Assembly: GCA_949825025.1 (NCBI GenBank)
Contig: OX463784.1
Location: 9,679,431-9,743,430, forward strand
Origin: Siphlonurus alternatus
Lineage: Eukaryota > Arthropoda > Insecta > Ephemeroptera > Siphlonuridae
Length of the DNA stretch: 64,000 bases
Reading direction: 5' to 3'
Part shown: one piece after another, positions 18,101-33,664 of the stretch
How positions within the stretch are numbered: the first letter of the stretch is position 1
Layout of the letters: every line of letters begins with the position of its first letter
The notes under the pieces: generated by a model
Database searches by the model: none
What the model was told of the DNA's origin: nothing
The model's input: the letters and a program-made list of their open reading frames with translations, nothing else
Program-made: the position numbers and the translations under genes

Positions 18101-18363
18101 CCCTTATATGTGCAACCATCATGGGTTTAATCATTTTTTTTTTTATTTGACCAGGCCTCTATGGGCAAATTAATATTGCATATGCCACCTTTGTGTCATG
18201 GTGCCACTTTGGTGCTACAGTATTGGTCCTCACCCTAAAAAATTTCAAATATGATAAATATATTTGTCCATAGTTCTATCATGATATTTGTCAATTTTAT
18301 TTTAACTTTCTTTTGTTTATTTTATTATTATTTTACAATATAATTACGTACTTATTTATAATA
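15149..18363. other. AT-rich intergenic DNA, no gene seen
   Basis: Apart from the small hairpin listed separately, nothing stands out. A less AT-rich patch at about 17575-17770 has no open frame or repeat partner that I can recognise. Confidence 0.45.
15594..15640. other. Short hairpin, about 20 bp stem
   Basis: ATGTCCAGCCAAGATTAT pairs with ATAATCTTAATGGCTGGTGCAT across a 6 nt loop, with a small bulge and a mismatch. It could be the core of a tiny MITE, a structured RNA or chance. The stem is shorter than a typical animal pre-miRNA. Confidence 0.35.
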
Positions 18364-18522
18364 AATTGACACGGGTGTAATAAGTACATGAAGAAATTTA
18401 TGGATTGCCACATTATTTTGTTGAAGACGTACGTATTTTTTATTGACACAGGGAGAATAAGTGCATGGCAGTATTAATGTTTTACCACGTTAGTTTGTTC
18501 AAGGCGTACGTATTATTTATAA
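18364..18522. repeat. Diverged tandem duplication, about 77 bp unit
   Basis: Two adjacent units share, in order, ATTGACACnGG, AATAAGTnCATG, a central AT-rich part, TTTGTTnAAG and CGTACGTATT. Divergence is roughly a quarter of positions, so the duplication is old. Confidence 0.6.
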
Positions 18523-19964
18523 TATTTATAATAATTTATGTATTAATATTTTTTTTTAATACAGTATAAATAATATAAAGTTATTCTTTAAAATTTACAA
18601 AATTTTAAATTTAAAAAAAAAAAAAAATATTAAATACTAATATAAACTTACTGAACCGCAAATACTTTTTCTTCTATTAAAAGTTTTAAATATATTACTA
18701 ATTCAGGGTTCTTAATTGACCAATCACGTGGATAATAAAAATTCATGGTGTTTTTTATTGTCAACATATTATATTTCCTTTTGAATATAAACTCCCAATC
18801 ATAGTCATATTGTCATATTTTCTTAAAATAAAAGTACTTACAATATTGTAAGTAATAATTATATATTAACACTAATTAAATTAGAATTATATGAAAATTT
18901 ATAGGGAGTTTTTCCATCAATTTATAATAATTTTTGATTACATAGATCCTGAACCGCATACCACTTGGACAAGGGAAAGGGATTTCGAATTTATGCTCAA
19001 GCACGTATTAATTACTATATATAGGAGTAATATTTATATCAATTTATCCACAAACATATTTAATAAATATAATATTCATATAAAATTATATTTAAAATTA
19101 AATTCGTTATTAATAAAAATTTATAAAAATAATACAACATTATTTAAAAAATGAAATAAACCGTAACAAAAAAATCAGTAGCAACAATAATTTACAATGC
19201 GGTTTAAAAAGAGGAAATATATCATTACTATTGTTACAAAATATATTGTCATATGAAAGGCATGGTTTCCTATAAGCCACAGTTAGTAAGGGTGTGTGTG
19301 TAAGGCTACCCTACTTGTTATTACCCGTCTAGCACATAATAATAATAATACAGGGTGTCATGCATCAGTGAACATTGACTCTAACATTTGGTATATATCT
19401 CATGTACTATAACCTATTATTATACAGTATGCGTCACATGTCATAAAGTTATAGAAAACCATAAGATACTTATCGTAACAAAAAATATATGAATTAAAAA
19501 ACATGCATGAGTTGATTGTCGTAATTTTTTATATCATGACGTTATTAATTATGTGTCATGAAAAACTTGACTAATTATGTCACACTGAATTATGTACGCT
19601 ATATGAATTTTATAATATGAAACACGATATACATGTTATATATTTTGCTTTGTTTCTTTTAAAGGGGGTTTGTTTTACATTGGTAATTATGAATGCAATT
19701 TTAGTATCGTGCATCTTCCATAGATAATCAAATATATTTATTCATCTATACTTTTATAAAAAAAATAATTTTTTCTAATATTTTTTAATATATTTTTTAT
19801 TTTATTATTATTATTATTCATTTTTTTTTTTTTTTTACTTTTACAACAAAGCACTGATGATAGAGTAAATAAGAATTTAAGAGCAAAAGGGAAAATTTTT
19901 GTGCTAGACGCCAAGTTATTCATCCCAGAATTTGATTAATTTCACTGCGTAATGCCTTTTGCAA
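18523..19964. other. AT-rich intergenic DNA, nothing recognised
   Basis: Short AT-rich frames only; no termini or RNA-like structure seen. Confidence 0.45.
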
Positions 19965-20035
19965 TAGATATGCCGCTGACAATGTTTTGCCTACACAATG
20001 GTGACGTCATACTGTATTATGACGTATGTTGAAAG
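19965..20035 (+). repeat. Dispersed repeat containing TGACGTCA (copy 1)
   Basis: The block around CGCTGACAATGTTTTGCCTA, continuing through a TGACGTCA site at 20002 to TTATGACGTATG, matches the reverse complement of 53462-53530 nearly base for base. No matching termini were found, so I cannot say whether it is a transposon fragment. Confidence 0.6.
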
Positions 20036-21049
20036 ACCCGTTGAGCAAAACAACACCTTCTTCCTCTGATTAAACGACCATTTTTCAGTGTCAGTAATTG
20101 TTACGTCACTCTAACCTACTTTATTTATGTTATCATTATAATTTCACCACCCTACTTATCATTAGAACACTAAAATTTCAATTCTAACTTCATTACTAAA
20201 TTATATAATTATTCAAACGATATAATTAAAAAAAATAAGAATTAGTACTTGGCAATTAACTTCGGAATGTGTAAAAATATCCTTTTGTCCTTTTAAATTA
20301 AAACAAACCCATTATATTTTAATTAAAATTTTAAATTACAGTTAATAAACATTACAACTACATTCTTTAAAATAGTGTCCTTAAGTACCTTTTTTATAAT
20401 AATGTGTAGTATATAAAATATAATACACTGAAAAGTATATTAAAAAATATCTACGAGCAAAAATTTTATGATAAAATATTGTTAACTATTTTTATAAATA
20501 ATATGGATCATATAGACTTGTTATATGTATATAAAAGGCGGCGGTAAACATCACAGAGGGGGATGATTTAAATATAAAAAATATATATACTGTATGATGT
20601 TAGGGGTTGGAGACTCATTATTAAAGGGTAGAAGAGAGAGAGTTTATGTATGACTGCTCTCTTTTTATATATATTATTATCAAGCTGCTTGTCTGTGTGA
20701 ATGTATGGTGCTGCTACCACGCTCCGTTCGTGATTAATATACATGGTACATGTTTACAGAGAGGGAAAAGAGAATATAGTTATGTTTTATATATTTTTGT
20801 AAGCAAAATATTTCCATACACTCTTGTTCTGTAAAAATGTACTTTATTAAGAGATACAGTTAATGTATGGATAGTATTATCGATTTTTCTATTTGTAAGA
20901 TTTATTTACATTAAAATACTATTTTCTATCATTTTATTCAATATAGTCAAAATTTTACAATTTAGAAGTAAAAAAGAAATGGTAATTAAAATGTAAGTAA
21001 ATAAATTAATTTTATAATTCATTTAATTTTGTTTTATATTTTATTTTAA
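20036..21049. other. AT-rich intergenic DNA, nothing recognised
   Basis: No element or exon was recognised up to the palindromic MITE. Confidence 0.45.
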
Positions 21050-21414
21050 GGTAGAGATAATATGGATCAGCTGGCCCAATGCTAAAAAGATCCCATTCAT
21101 AAAAATTATGAAAAAAATTTATAATGTTCTCCCTAACATACCTTATCAGTAGGTAAAATATAAGGTATACAAAAACGAGCTAGTTTTCGAGTTATTAATT
21201 TTTAAAGTTGACTAATTTAACATGGAAGTTCCGTTTCTCCATGTTAAATTAGTCAACTTTAAAAATTAATAACTCGAAAACTAGCTCGTTTTTGTATACC
21301 TGATATTTTACCTACTGATAGGGGATGTAGAGGAGAACATTTTAAATTTTTTTCATAATTTTTATGAATGGGATTTTTTTAGCATTGGGCCAGCTGATCG
21401 ATATTATCTCTACC
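21050..21414. mobile_element. 365 bp near-perfect palindromic MITE
   Basis: The two arms, about 180 bp each, are inverted repeats with only scattered mismatches. The inner arm, about 70 bp either side of a short loop near 21228-21238, is essentially perfect. The terminus is GGTAGAGATAATATGGATCA. TTAA flanks both ends, which would fit a piggyBac-like target site. Because the ends are palindromic, a TA target site with terminus AGGTAGAG is equally possible. The high arm identity argues for a young copy or arm correction. There is no coding capacity. Confidence 0.8.
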
Positions 21415-22259
21415 TTAATAACATATATTTAAAATAATTTTATTTTGCAATCATTTGATAAATTTTTATTAATATAAACATTTTTATAATTAGAATATTT
21501 ATTTACTGAAATTTTATTTAATTATGCTGACAAAATAAATATAAACTAAAACTTTTAACCAATGCCAAAGTGTAATAATTTCAGGGTCCTTTTGGAAAAT
21601 TTTTTATGGTAGCGTATAAGAAATGATAGAAACTTTCGAAACTGAAGAAATACCATTAATTACAATAATTCGAACATTTAAAATTTATGTAATCTTTAAA
21701 TTGTTCAACAATGATTAGAAACATTTTTAGTGAGAAATCTGGCCCTCATGCATATTTTAAAGTATAATATAAGTCAAAATAAAGCTTAAAAAATTCAGTA
21801 AAAATTTCAAAGGGAAAACTAAACCCAAATGGACTATAATGGCTTTCACATCTTCATCACGTCGGCTTAAATTTGGTAAAATTCCCTTGGTATTTGTGGT
21901 ATGACCACCAACTACCCACCTTTCATTTTAATAATATTCCCTCTTTATGAAATTCTGTCATAACATATTTTTTAGTCTAAAAGGGTTTACAAAGGCTTTT
22001 GAGTGACATCTTCATAATATGTAGTCTTTACAAGATTAACAAGATTTTGGATAGAAAAGGGCCAGGGATTTATGCAAAGTTAAAAGTTTTCTCTATAAAA
22101 TTCTAAAACTTAAGGTCAATGTGGTAACACTCAAAAACCACTATCTTGATGGATAAGTTTTACGTGAAGTTAGCTTTCAACAATGTTGGTAACTTTAATT
22201 AACATATATTAAACAGTCTAAGGTAGAAATATAGGTTTTCATAAGGAAAATATTAAAGG
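21415..22259. other. AT-rich intergenic DNA, nothing recognised
   Basis: No inverted repeats or coding signatures seen. Confidence 0.45.
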
Positions 22260-22300
22260 CCGTGATTCGCCAAAGAGTCACAGCCAGGTTTCTCACTAAG
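22260..22300. mobile_element. Lone terminus resembling family C MITEs
   Basis: GTGATTCGCCAAAGAGTCAC followed by AGCCAGGTTTCTCAC resembles the terminus of the elements at 28972-29126 and 57425-57562. No right end was found, so this is a fragment, or the outer half of an element disrupted by the palindrome that follows. Confidence 0.45.
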
Positions 22301-22317
22301 CATCATGTTTTGTTTCA

Positions 22318-22425
22318 CTACGTTTACATGACGGTGTTTAATAAGTATCCGTTGAGGACGCCTCATAAGAATAACATTATCCGTCGTCAACGAATCCGTA
22401 TTAAACACCATCATGTAAACGTAGT
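22318..22425. mobile_element. 108 bp palindromic MITE
   Basis: The arms of about 45 bp start ACTACGTTTACATGACGGTG and end in the complement TCATGTAAACGTAGT, separated by a loop of about 17 bp. The arms differ at a few positions. Too short to code. The superfamily was not determined. Confidence 0.7.
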
Positions 22426-24012
22426 ATCGATGTACCGTTGTTTTACATGTGTTATATTGTAGATAAGGTATTATTCTAATAAGTAATAAATTCTACAGTA
22501 TAATTTGGTCAGGTTTAAATGTGTCAATTCGTGCATGCTAAAATGTTAGGTTTGTATTATTTAATAAAATAATTTGTCTAATATTCGATTTTTAATGAAT
22601 TACGTAGGTTTTTACGTAGTAATTTTAATAATTCTCTATTATTTACAATTAACGTTTAGAGTGGGAGTTTATATATAATCATATTGGAGCTTCTTTTTTT
22701 TTTTTTAACTTGAAGTAGAACATGCTAAGAAAATTACAATGTAAAAGAGATTATAAATAACCTCCCTTTTATATATTTTTTTTTATAAAAAGTTTACAAA
22801 GTAAAGATATAACTAACAATATAGATAAGACTTATATTGATCGTATATTTAAAATGACGTCATATAATAATATAAAAAAAAAAAGTAAAACGCCTTAAGC
22901 ATTAAAATAATGATTGCAAAATTGTAGCAGTTGTAATTTTGTGTATGTGCAAATATCCCAGGGCGTCCTCATTTCCGGTTCACTAACTTCTATCTTCATA
23001 GAGAGAAGGTTATCTCAGCATGCTTGAGAGAGATACACCTAGGGACAGTTAGAATGCTACCTTTGCCTGATTTACTGGTGCTCAAATAGATGTAAATATA
23101 TATAAATAAACTAAGGATGAATCTCAGTAGATTGATATCTCGCAATCGGCGCGCCTGAATGCAACAAGACTTGCAGCGGACTTAGAACTCACCATCAAAT
23201 TTTGATACAAATTTTGAAGCGAATCTGTCTTATCAGTTTTGTGAAAACTGAGGCAGAAGTTTAACATTGGCCTTATGGACGAAAACCGGAAATGGAGCTG
23301 TTGTAAGAAAACTGCCAGACTGAATTTGCTCAAATAATGTTTAGAACATTATTGTATGTCGATGATTTTTTGGAATTAAATTAAATATAAACATTAAATC
23401 TTTCACGTATTAAAATTTACAACCTAAAAGGTAATAAAAAATGGTCATAAAAGTTTTTATATCTAACAGAGATGGTACCATATTTTTTTTTAATAATTCT
23501 GACAGATGCAAGAAGATGTATATTATAATATATAGTACTTATAAGATGTCTATTAAACTAAATAATGGATGGTATTTCTTATGATATTATTATTACTTTA
23601 CCGTTGTATATAATACAAAAGATATCTTATGTATAATTTATTCAAACTTAACTCATTGTTAGATTCTGCATTCAAATTTTATGCTTTACATATTATGTAA
23701 ATTTAAAGAGGTCTATAGCTGTATTATAATGTATTTTAAAGGCAGTTTATTTGTTTGATAACCACTAAGTGAGGAAAGGAAAAGTAAATACTCTTTTATT
23801 TATTTAAGGTTTATACAAGCTGTGGTTATTGTGTTTAACCACAGTTAAATAAAGCTTTAGAAAAAATAAATAAATGGAAACCTCTTCTAATGTTTTAGCA
23901 TAATTATACACGTAAAAGTATCGTAGCTGAAATATATATAGAAAGAGAAATGGGTAACATAAATATTTTTAAGAGTGAGAATATTTTAAGAGAATATTCT
24001 GATTAACAAAAA
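22426..24012. other. AT-rich intergenic DNA with one less AT-rich patch
   Basis: TGACGTCA occurs at 22855. The 22970-23335 stretch is richer in G and C and holds a 69-codon minus-strand frame with no recognisable domain. It could be a decayed element or an exon fragment, but I cannot support either. Confidence 0.4.

Positions 24013-24092
<80 letters not shown>
24013..24092. repeat. (AT)n microsatellite, about 80 bp
   Basis: AT dinucleotides with one TG interruption near 24029. Self-complementary, so it can form a cruciform. Confidence 0.9.
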
Positions 24093-24096
<4 letters not shown>

Positions 24097-24136
24097 TCTG
24101 TAAAAATGTAGTGTTTCCATATTCTTATAAAATAAG

Positions 24137-24505
24137 CAGGGCACTTGACCATCCTATGCGCCTCTGATTCGTAATCGGATGGTCTTGAGTTCGATCTCAG
24201 CCATGCACCGCCAAACTTTTCACAAGTGGCGGTTGCTAAAGAACACCCACTCGTGCATCCGGGAGGTGACTGATGGCATCCTCCATCAATTGCCGACCAT
24301 CCTGACTGAGGTTTCCATGATTTCCTTAGTCACAACCAGGCGAATGCTGGGATGGATTGCTTAGGCAATGGCCGCCCCGTTTTGCTAAACCCACAAAAGT
24401 AGGGTCTACGAAGAGCCGGGAGTTTAAAGTCAATTCAGTCACTTAAATGTGGCCAGTTTCCTATACCAGGGCAGTTAAAAAGCTAAAAAAAAAAAATAAT
24501 AATAA
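24137..24505 (+). mobile_element. tRNA-derived SINE, near full length
   Basis: The head is tRNA-like. The segment TCTGA-TTCGTAA-TCGGA forms a 5 bp anticodon stem with a 7 nt loop and anticodon CGT (threonine-type). It is followed by a box B-like GAGTTCGATCTC (24187-24198). The body contains a central block from about 24295 to 24352 (CCTGACTGAGGTTTCCATG through GCGAATGCTGGGAT) that is also present in the 5S-headed SINEs of this window. The element ends in an A-rich tail at about 24485-24496. The short forward frame across it is not a gene. Confidence 0.8.
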
Positions 24506-25472
24506 GATAAATTGTTTTATAGTGTTATTTTTTAATTCTATTATTTTCCCATGCCTAGGGAGTTTCATTCTAACTTCTTACATACAGGTGATATATTATT
24601 ATTTGTTTATGTTTAGTTATTATTTGTATTAACGTAATCCATATTGTACTAAAATAACCAGTGGTTTAATAAATGAATTTAAGAAATAAACTTTTAATAT
24701 ATTATATTAAGGTCTACTTTTCAAAAATGAATTATCTATTAATATTATTTATGATTGACCCCAGATTGACAAGCACAACATGAGTGTCATTTTTATTTAC
24801 TAAACATCTGTTGAACAGTATATTTAGAATTTAAATAATAATAACAATCCAACATTTTTTAAAAGTTGATAAATAATTTATTAAAACATAAAATAATAAT
24901 TTTTAAAATTAAATTAAAATTGAAATTAAATTTTTAAATGTAAAATTTTGTTTAAATAATTTTTTTAATATTATTATTTTTATTTCAAAAGCAATAAAAT
25001 CAAAATCAATTACACTGTTTTTATTTTCAAGCATAATAAATTTAAATTTGCTTACCTTTTAAAAATAAATAAAATGTTAATTTAAATCACAAGAGGAGTT
25101 TATGGAGTTGCAATGACAGTGTAGAATAGAGGTATAAATTAGGCTTGAGGTTTCGGTATTAATTCTGTCGGAATTGCACTTCTAGCACATTTGAGCGTGA
25201 GAAGCAGCTCGTGGTAATTGATGTCTCTGCTAAGACGAAGGGCGGAAACAAGGACATGTCTTACATACCAGACTAGACCCAAGTCGAGTGAAACTGGAAG
25301 CAAACAAACCGAGCACTCGGGCGTAACATTACTAAAAAAACGAATTTCGATCTAGTGGATAAAATTGTTTCCAGGAACAGTTTTTCTTTTTAATTCAAAG
25401 TTGTAATAGGGAGATCTCAATAAATGCATTCAAAAAATGATGTTTTAATTGTAATAATTTATTATAAATTTA
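24506..25472. other. AT-rich intergenic DNA, nothing recognised
   Basis: A less AT-rich patch at about 25090-25330 has no recognised repeat partner or coding frame. Confidence 0.4.
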
Positions 25473-25786
25473 ATGGAGTATCGACCTCATTTTTTTATTG
25501 CAGAAATGGATAGAGGGTGCAAAGTTATGCTACTCTAATTTTTTTCATTATTTTTTTTTTTGAAACCGGGAATTTTTTAAAAAATTATTGAAAGTCCTTT
25601 TTGTGACGTCCTGAGGCGGCAAGTCTTTTTCTTAACGAGCGGCGTCTCGTGACGTCACGAAAAAGACTTTCAATCATTTTAAAAAATAGTTCCCGGTCTC
25701 AAAAAAATCTGAAAAAAGTTAGGGTAGCATAACTTTGCACCCTCTATCCATTTCTGCAATAAAAAAAATTGAGGTCGATACTCCAT
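25473..25786. mobile_element. Family A MITE, copy 2
   Basis: Same structure as 2550-2868: termini ATGGAGTATCGACCTC and its complement, internal GAAATGGATAGAGGGTGCAA arms and a TGACGTCA site at 25650. TA lies immediately outside both ends, consistent with a TA target-site duplication. Confidence 0.8.
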
Positions 25787-26431
25787 TATGATTATAACAT
25801 AAGTTTAGATTATTTTGAAAACATTTACATTCATTAAAATCTATATATGAATCAGCACAATGATGCATGCAGTCTCATAAGATATTTATACAAACTGTAG
25901 TATAGTATAATAAGTAAAATTTATTTTTATTTACTATCTAATATTCCCACCATGTCAATAAACGTTTTATATTCATTTAAATAATTCTTAATAAATGAGA
26001 CATTATCGTCTAATTATAAATTAACACCATCATTTGAACATAATATTATAAAGTTAAATCATACAAAACAAATTTCTAATTTAACTTATCAAATTGCTCT
26101 TTTAACAATATTGTAAATACATTTAACTGTAACCACATCTTGGACACTTGATTACTTTCTCTATTCAGTTGACTAACCTCATTGACTAAGAAACTCTGGA
26201 GTATATTACACTGACTATGCATTGCTATTGCAGAGATCTACCCTTATACCACTGCTTCCTCCCTCTTCGCTTCTATGTGAGCATATAATCGATAGATGCG
26301 TTGGAGTTGCTAAGACCGCAGCCAACGGGGGTAGTATAGTCGACCAAGCAACATTAGTACACTGTCCGAACATGTTGGTGTCTGAAAATTTCAGAAAGTG
26401 ACGTAATTTACGATTTTATTTAGATCGGAAC
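25787..26431. other. Intergenic DNA, nothing recognised
   Basis: The 26150-26390 part is less AT-rich than average. No repeat partner or domain could be recognised. Confidence 0.4.
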
Positions 26432-26715
26432 TGAAAAAAGAAGAGCATTGAACGGTTCTCATTAGATCACCGAAGTCAAGCTACGTCGAGCTTGATTAAT
26501 ATTTGGATGGGTGACCGTTTCAAGTAAAAATTACATGATGAAAAGTAGAGATGTCCGTCCTGACTGAGGTTTTCCACGGTTCCCTCAGTCTCACCTCAGT
26601 GAATGCTGGGATTCGTAACAGGGTGTGGCACCATCCTTTTCCTATACCTTATCCCTATCCATTACCCCTCCGCGAGCTGTAAGCTCTTAAAAGGGGTGAA
26701 TCCCTGTAAAAAATT
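26432..26715 (+). mobile_element. 5S-derived SINE with internal deletion
   Basis: The head GGTTCTCATTAGATCACCGA, then GTCAAGCTACGTCGAGC and TGGATGGGTGACCG, matches 5S rRNA from its 5' third through box C. The middle body, about 105 bp relative to the copy at 33626-34038, is missing. The shared core (CCTGACTGAGGTTTTCCACG to GAATGCTGGGAT) and the 3' part (CGCGAGCTGTAAGCTCTTA) are present. RNA polymerase III transcription from the internal 5S promoter is known for SINEs of this class and is inferred here. Confidence 0.8.
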
Positions 26716-26747
26716 TTGGGAATTTTTGCTTATTCTTAATTTTTTTT

Positions 26748-27415
26748 TTATTTATTTATTTCTCATGTGGCTGTACATAATACAACATAGAGACAAAAAC
26801 ACTTAAAAATACCTTAAAAATTAAACATGAAACAGTATTAAATGCACTTAGAATTATCAATAAAAATTAAAACAGACATTAAATAAACATTTATACACAT
26901 ATATAAATCATGATAATACATCATAGTAGCATTGATCCACTATGTTAAATTTCTAAGACTTATATATTCTTTTACTGAATAAAACTGGTTCGCTAATAGA
27001 AATTTTTTTAATTCCTTCGCAAATTTTTTGTTACAATCTATATTCTTAATTGCCGTTGGCAGTTTATTATAAATTGTTATAAGGTCAAAATGAGGACATT
27101 TGAAATTTTTTGGCAAGTGAGGATCATTTCTGCTTCTTGTATTATGATTATGAAGGATGGCGTTAGTTACAAAAAGTTCAGGTTGATTTCGTACAAACTT
27201 TGCACTTTCTAGTATATACAAACAAGGCAATGTTAGGATTTTTTGTTGCATAAAAGTTTTTTTACAGGACTCTGTTTTTTTGAGATTGTAAATTACTTTT
27301 AATGCTGATTTTTGTAGTGAGAATAGTGTACTAGCATCTTTTGTGTTACCCCACAATATTATAGCATATAAAAGATGCGCGTGTACATGTGCATAATAAT
27401 TAATAAGGTATTTTT
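26748..27415 (-). mobile_element. 5'-truncated LINE (jockey/CR1-type) 3' end
   Basis: Minus-strand element made of the end of the reverse-transcriptase ORF, a 3' untranslated part of about 190 bp and an (AAAT)n-like tail at its left edge (26748-26765). It begins at about 27415, directly beside an old 5S SINE. Severe 5' truncation is the usual outcome of target-primed reverse transcription. It now lies between two forward-oriented 5S SINEs. Confidence 0.75.
26940..27413 (-). pseudogene. LINE ORF2 C-terminal fragment
   Basis: An open frame of about 157 codons ends in TAG at 26940-26942. It contains the motif series found after the palm of jockey/CR1-type reverse transcriptases: HVHAHLLYAIILWGN, LQKSALKVIYNL, a cysteine-containing segment, ILTLPCLYI, HNHNTRSR, IYNKLPTAIKN and a final FYSVKEY-like tail. 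The frame stays open upstream of the first methionine (27356) to about 27413, where homology stops, so this is a truncated piece and not a start. It has no catalytic YxDD part and cannot be functional. Confidence 0.75.
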
Positions 27416-27424
27416 AATTTGACA

Positions 27425-27660
27425 GAGGTGTAATGCATTGAAAGGGCATCGTAATATCATCAAAGTCAAGCCAATTGTGCTTATTAGCTTGATGGGTGAC
27501 CATTATAAAAAAAATCACGTTTTTCCAAGCATGCAAGGCTTAATCAATTTACTCGTGGTTTTGGTCAGGCTTTGGTTCCATTAAAAAAAAAAGTAGCATT
27601 AATATCCTAATTGAGGTTTCCACAGTTCCCTCAGGTAAATGACAGGTATTGAATTCTTAG
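27425..27660 (+). mobile_element. Old 5S-derived SINE
   Basis: A decayed copy: AATGCATTGAAAGGGCATCG, ATCATCAAAGTCAAGCC and GCTTGATGGGTGACCAT align to the 5S head. GTTTTGGTCAGGCTTTGGTTCCATT aligns to the body. CCTAATTGAGGTTTCCACAG plus TTCCCTCAG aligns to the core. Divergence is clearly higher than in the copy at 33626. Confidence 0.65.
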
Positions 27661-27875
27661 GTCATGACTACTTTTAGAATAAGCCCATGATGAAGCAAGC
27701 TAGAATTTTGGAAGGTTCAGTTAGAAAAGTTAGTGTTAATTATAATTTTGTTGTTATTTAACTTTAAAATAAGTTGTGTTTTCTGTTTATTTTGTAAGTG
27801 GGGAACAAAGAGAGAGTACAATGATATTACATATTATTTTGCTCACCATGGACTGTATAATACATCATGTAAGCA
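27661..27875. other. Intergenic DNA between SINE fragments
   Basis: Nothing recognised. Confidence 0.4.
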
Positions 27876-27940
27876 TTTGTTTTTCATGTGATCTGAGGGA
27901 AACGTGGAAACTTCAGATAATGTGGTCGTTGACGGAAATA
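27876..27940 (-). mobile_element. SINE core fragment
   Basis: CTGAGGGAAACGTGGAAACTTCAG is the reverse complement of the shared SINE core. Neither the head nor the tail is recognisable, so the SINE class cannot be assigned. Confidence 0.5.
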
Positions 27941-28243
27941 TAAGCTTCGTAAAACTTCTAAATCAAATACATAGTTAGTATCCTAAGTAGTAGATATAAC
28001 ACATCAAATCAATTAGGTGCTTTTGCATATTTTTGGATAAATGAGTCATAACATACTATTATTGTGTGCAAGTTATAAGTAATTATTCACTCAAACAATT
28101 TAATTAGTGTCCACCATAGGAGCACATACTGAGCCTTGCCCCTGATATATAGGCAAGCTGCTTCTTGTGGTTGTCTAACAAGTTGCCTAACCACGAGGCG
28201 CAATGATCTTTGATTTATATGAGAGAGATCGACGCTGCATGTA
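27941..28243. other. Intergenic DNA, nothing recognised
   Basis: No element recognised up to the TA-flanked MITE. Confidence 0.4.
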
Positions 28244-28363
28244 CACTCGTCGCCATGGAAAATTTCCCACTTGCAGCCTTGTTAATCACCATGCTCTGTG
28301 TTATTCTTACGAGGCGTGGGGATTAACAAGGCTGCAAAGAGAAATTTTTCGAGGCGACGACTG
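28244..28363. mobile_element. Mariner-like MITE, family D (copy 1)
   Basis: A 120 bp palindrome flanked by TA on both sides. The ends are CACTCGTCGCC and the complement GGCGACGACTG. The CA(G/C)T start with a TA target site is the pattern of Tc1/mariner elements. The arms contain CTTGTTAATCACCATGC and its complement. Related copies: 34800-34924, 47591-47671 and 56847-56962. Confidence 0.75.
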
Positions 28364-28756
28364 TACCAAAGTTTCATCATTATTCTCTATTTATGTCTAA
28401 CTGTGAACATTGCAAATAAATTTTACTGTGTAATCAGAAAATTCCAACCCCTTTTCACATGAAATAAACTTTGTAGATAGTCGAAAAACTTTTTAGAGAC
28501 ATTTATAGAATTGCTGATGTGGATATTTTGGTAAGGAATGTATTTATATTTTAATGTAATTAATTTTGTGTTTACATAATAGTAGTATTAGTAGTAGGGG
28601 AAGAAGAGTTTTACACTACAATAAACAATTAACAATGTCTCATATTAAAAGTTAAGCTTTTCGTGAGATAAAATAATACAATTTGTAAACAAAAGAAATA
28701 TTATTTAATTTAATTGATGTAATCAAGAAGATGTAGTAAAAATAAGGCACGATGAA
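28364..28756. other. AT-rich intergenic DNA, nothing recognised
   Basis: No repeat termini or coding frame seen. Confidence 0.4.
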
Positions 28757-28965
28757 GGGTGAAGAACGATAACCAGGCTTTTCACTAACAAAAGGGGTAG
28801 TTTCACCAGCTTAGACCGACTCTAAATTTTGGGGATGTTTTATGAAAGAGTTAACCAGAAAGTTATCCAACTTTCCCACTAACCACGGTTAACGCCAGGC
28901 TAATTCAATCGCATTAAACGTGGCTAGTGACAAAACCTGGATGATTTTTTTCGTAAATCACACCC
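28757..28965. mobile_element. Family C-related MITE (long, diverged form)
   Basis: The left arm GGGTGAAGAACGATAACCAG continues into GCTTTTCACTAAC. The right arm has GCTAGTGACAAAACCTGGAT and then TCGTAAATCACACCC. These are inverted and resemble the family C terminus (GGGTGCGATTCACGAA ... AGCCAGGTTTCT). It directly adjoins the next element. Confidence 0.6.
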
Positions 28966-28971
28966 AATATT

Positions 28972-29126
28972 GGGTGCGATTCACGAAGCAGTTAGCCAGG
29001 TTTCTATAACCACGTTTAGCTTAACCACATTTAACTATTTACCTGTTTTACGTGTTAAACCACCTAGTTAAACGTGGTTAAGCTAAACGTGGTTAGAAAC
29101 CTGGCTAACTTATTCGTGAATCGCAC
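28972..29126. mobile_element. Family C MITE, copy 1
   Basis: A 155 bp palindrome with arms of about 65 bp: GGGTGCGATTCACGAAGCAG, TTAGCCAGGTTTCT and AACCACGTTTA, repeated inverted on the right with the last bases of the right end lost. Nearly identical to 57425-57562. Confidence 0.8.
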
Positions 29127-33553
<4,427 letters not shown>

Positions 33554-33621
33554 ATGGAGTATCGACCTCAATTTTTTTCAATTGCAGAAATAAACAGAGC
33601 GTGCAACGTTATATGCTACCC

Positions 33622-33664
<43 letters not shown>

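Noticed and set aside
23124..23333. Candidate coding exon on the minus strand
   Set aside because: Less AT-rich and open for 69 codons, but no domain, no convincing splice context and no partner exon.
24179..24364. 61-codon frame with balanced composition
   Set aside because: It lies entirely within the tRNA-derived SINE.
26450..26530. A functional 5S rRNA gene
   Set aside because: Only the 5' and middle part resembles 5S rRNA; the sequence then passes into SINE body and core, and the 5S 3' end is absent.
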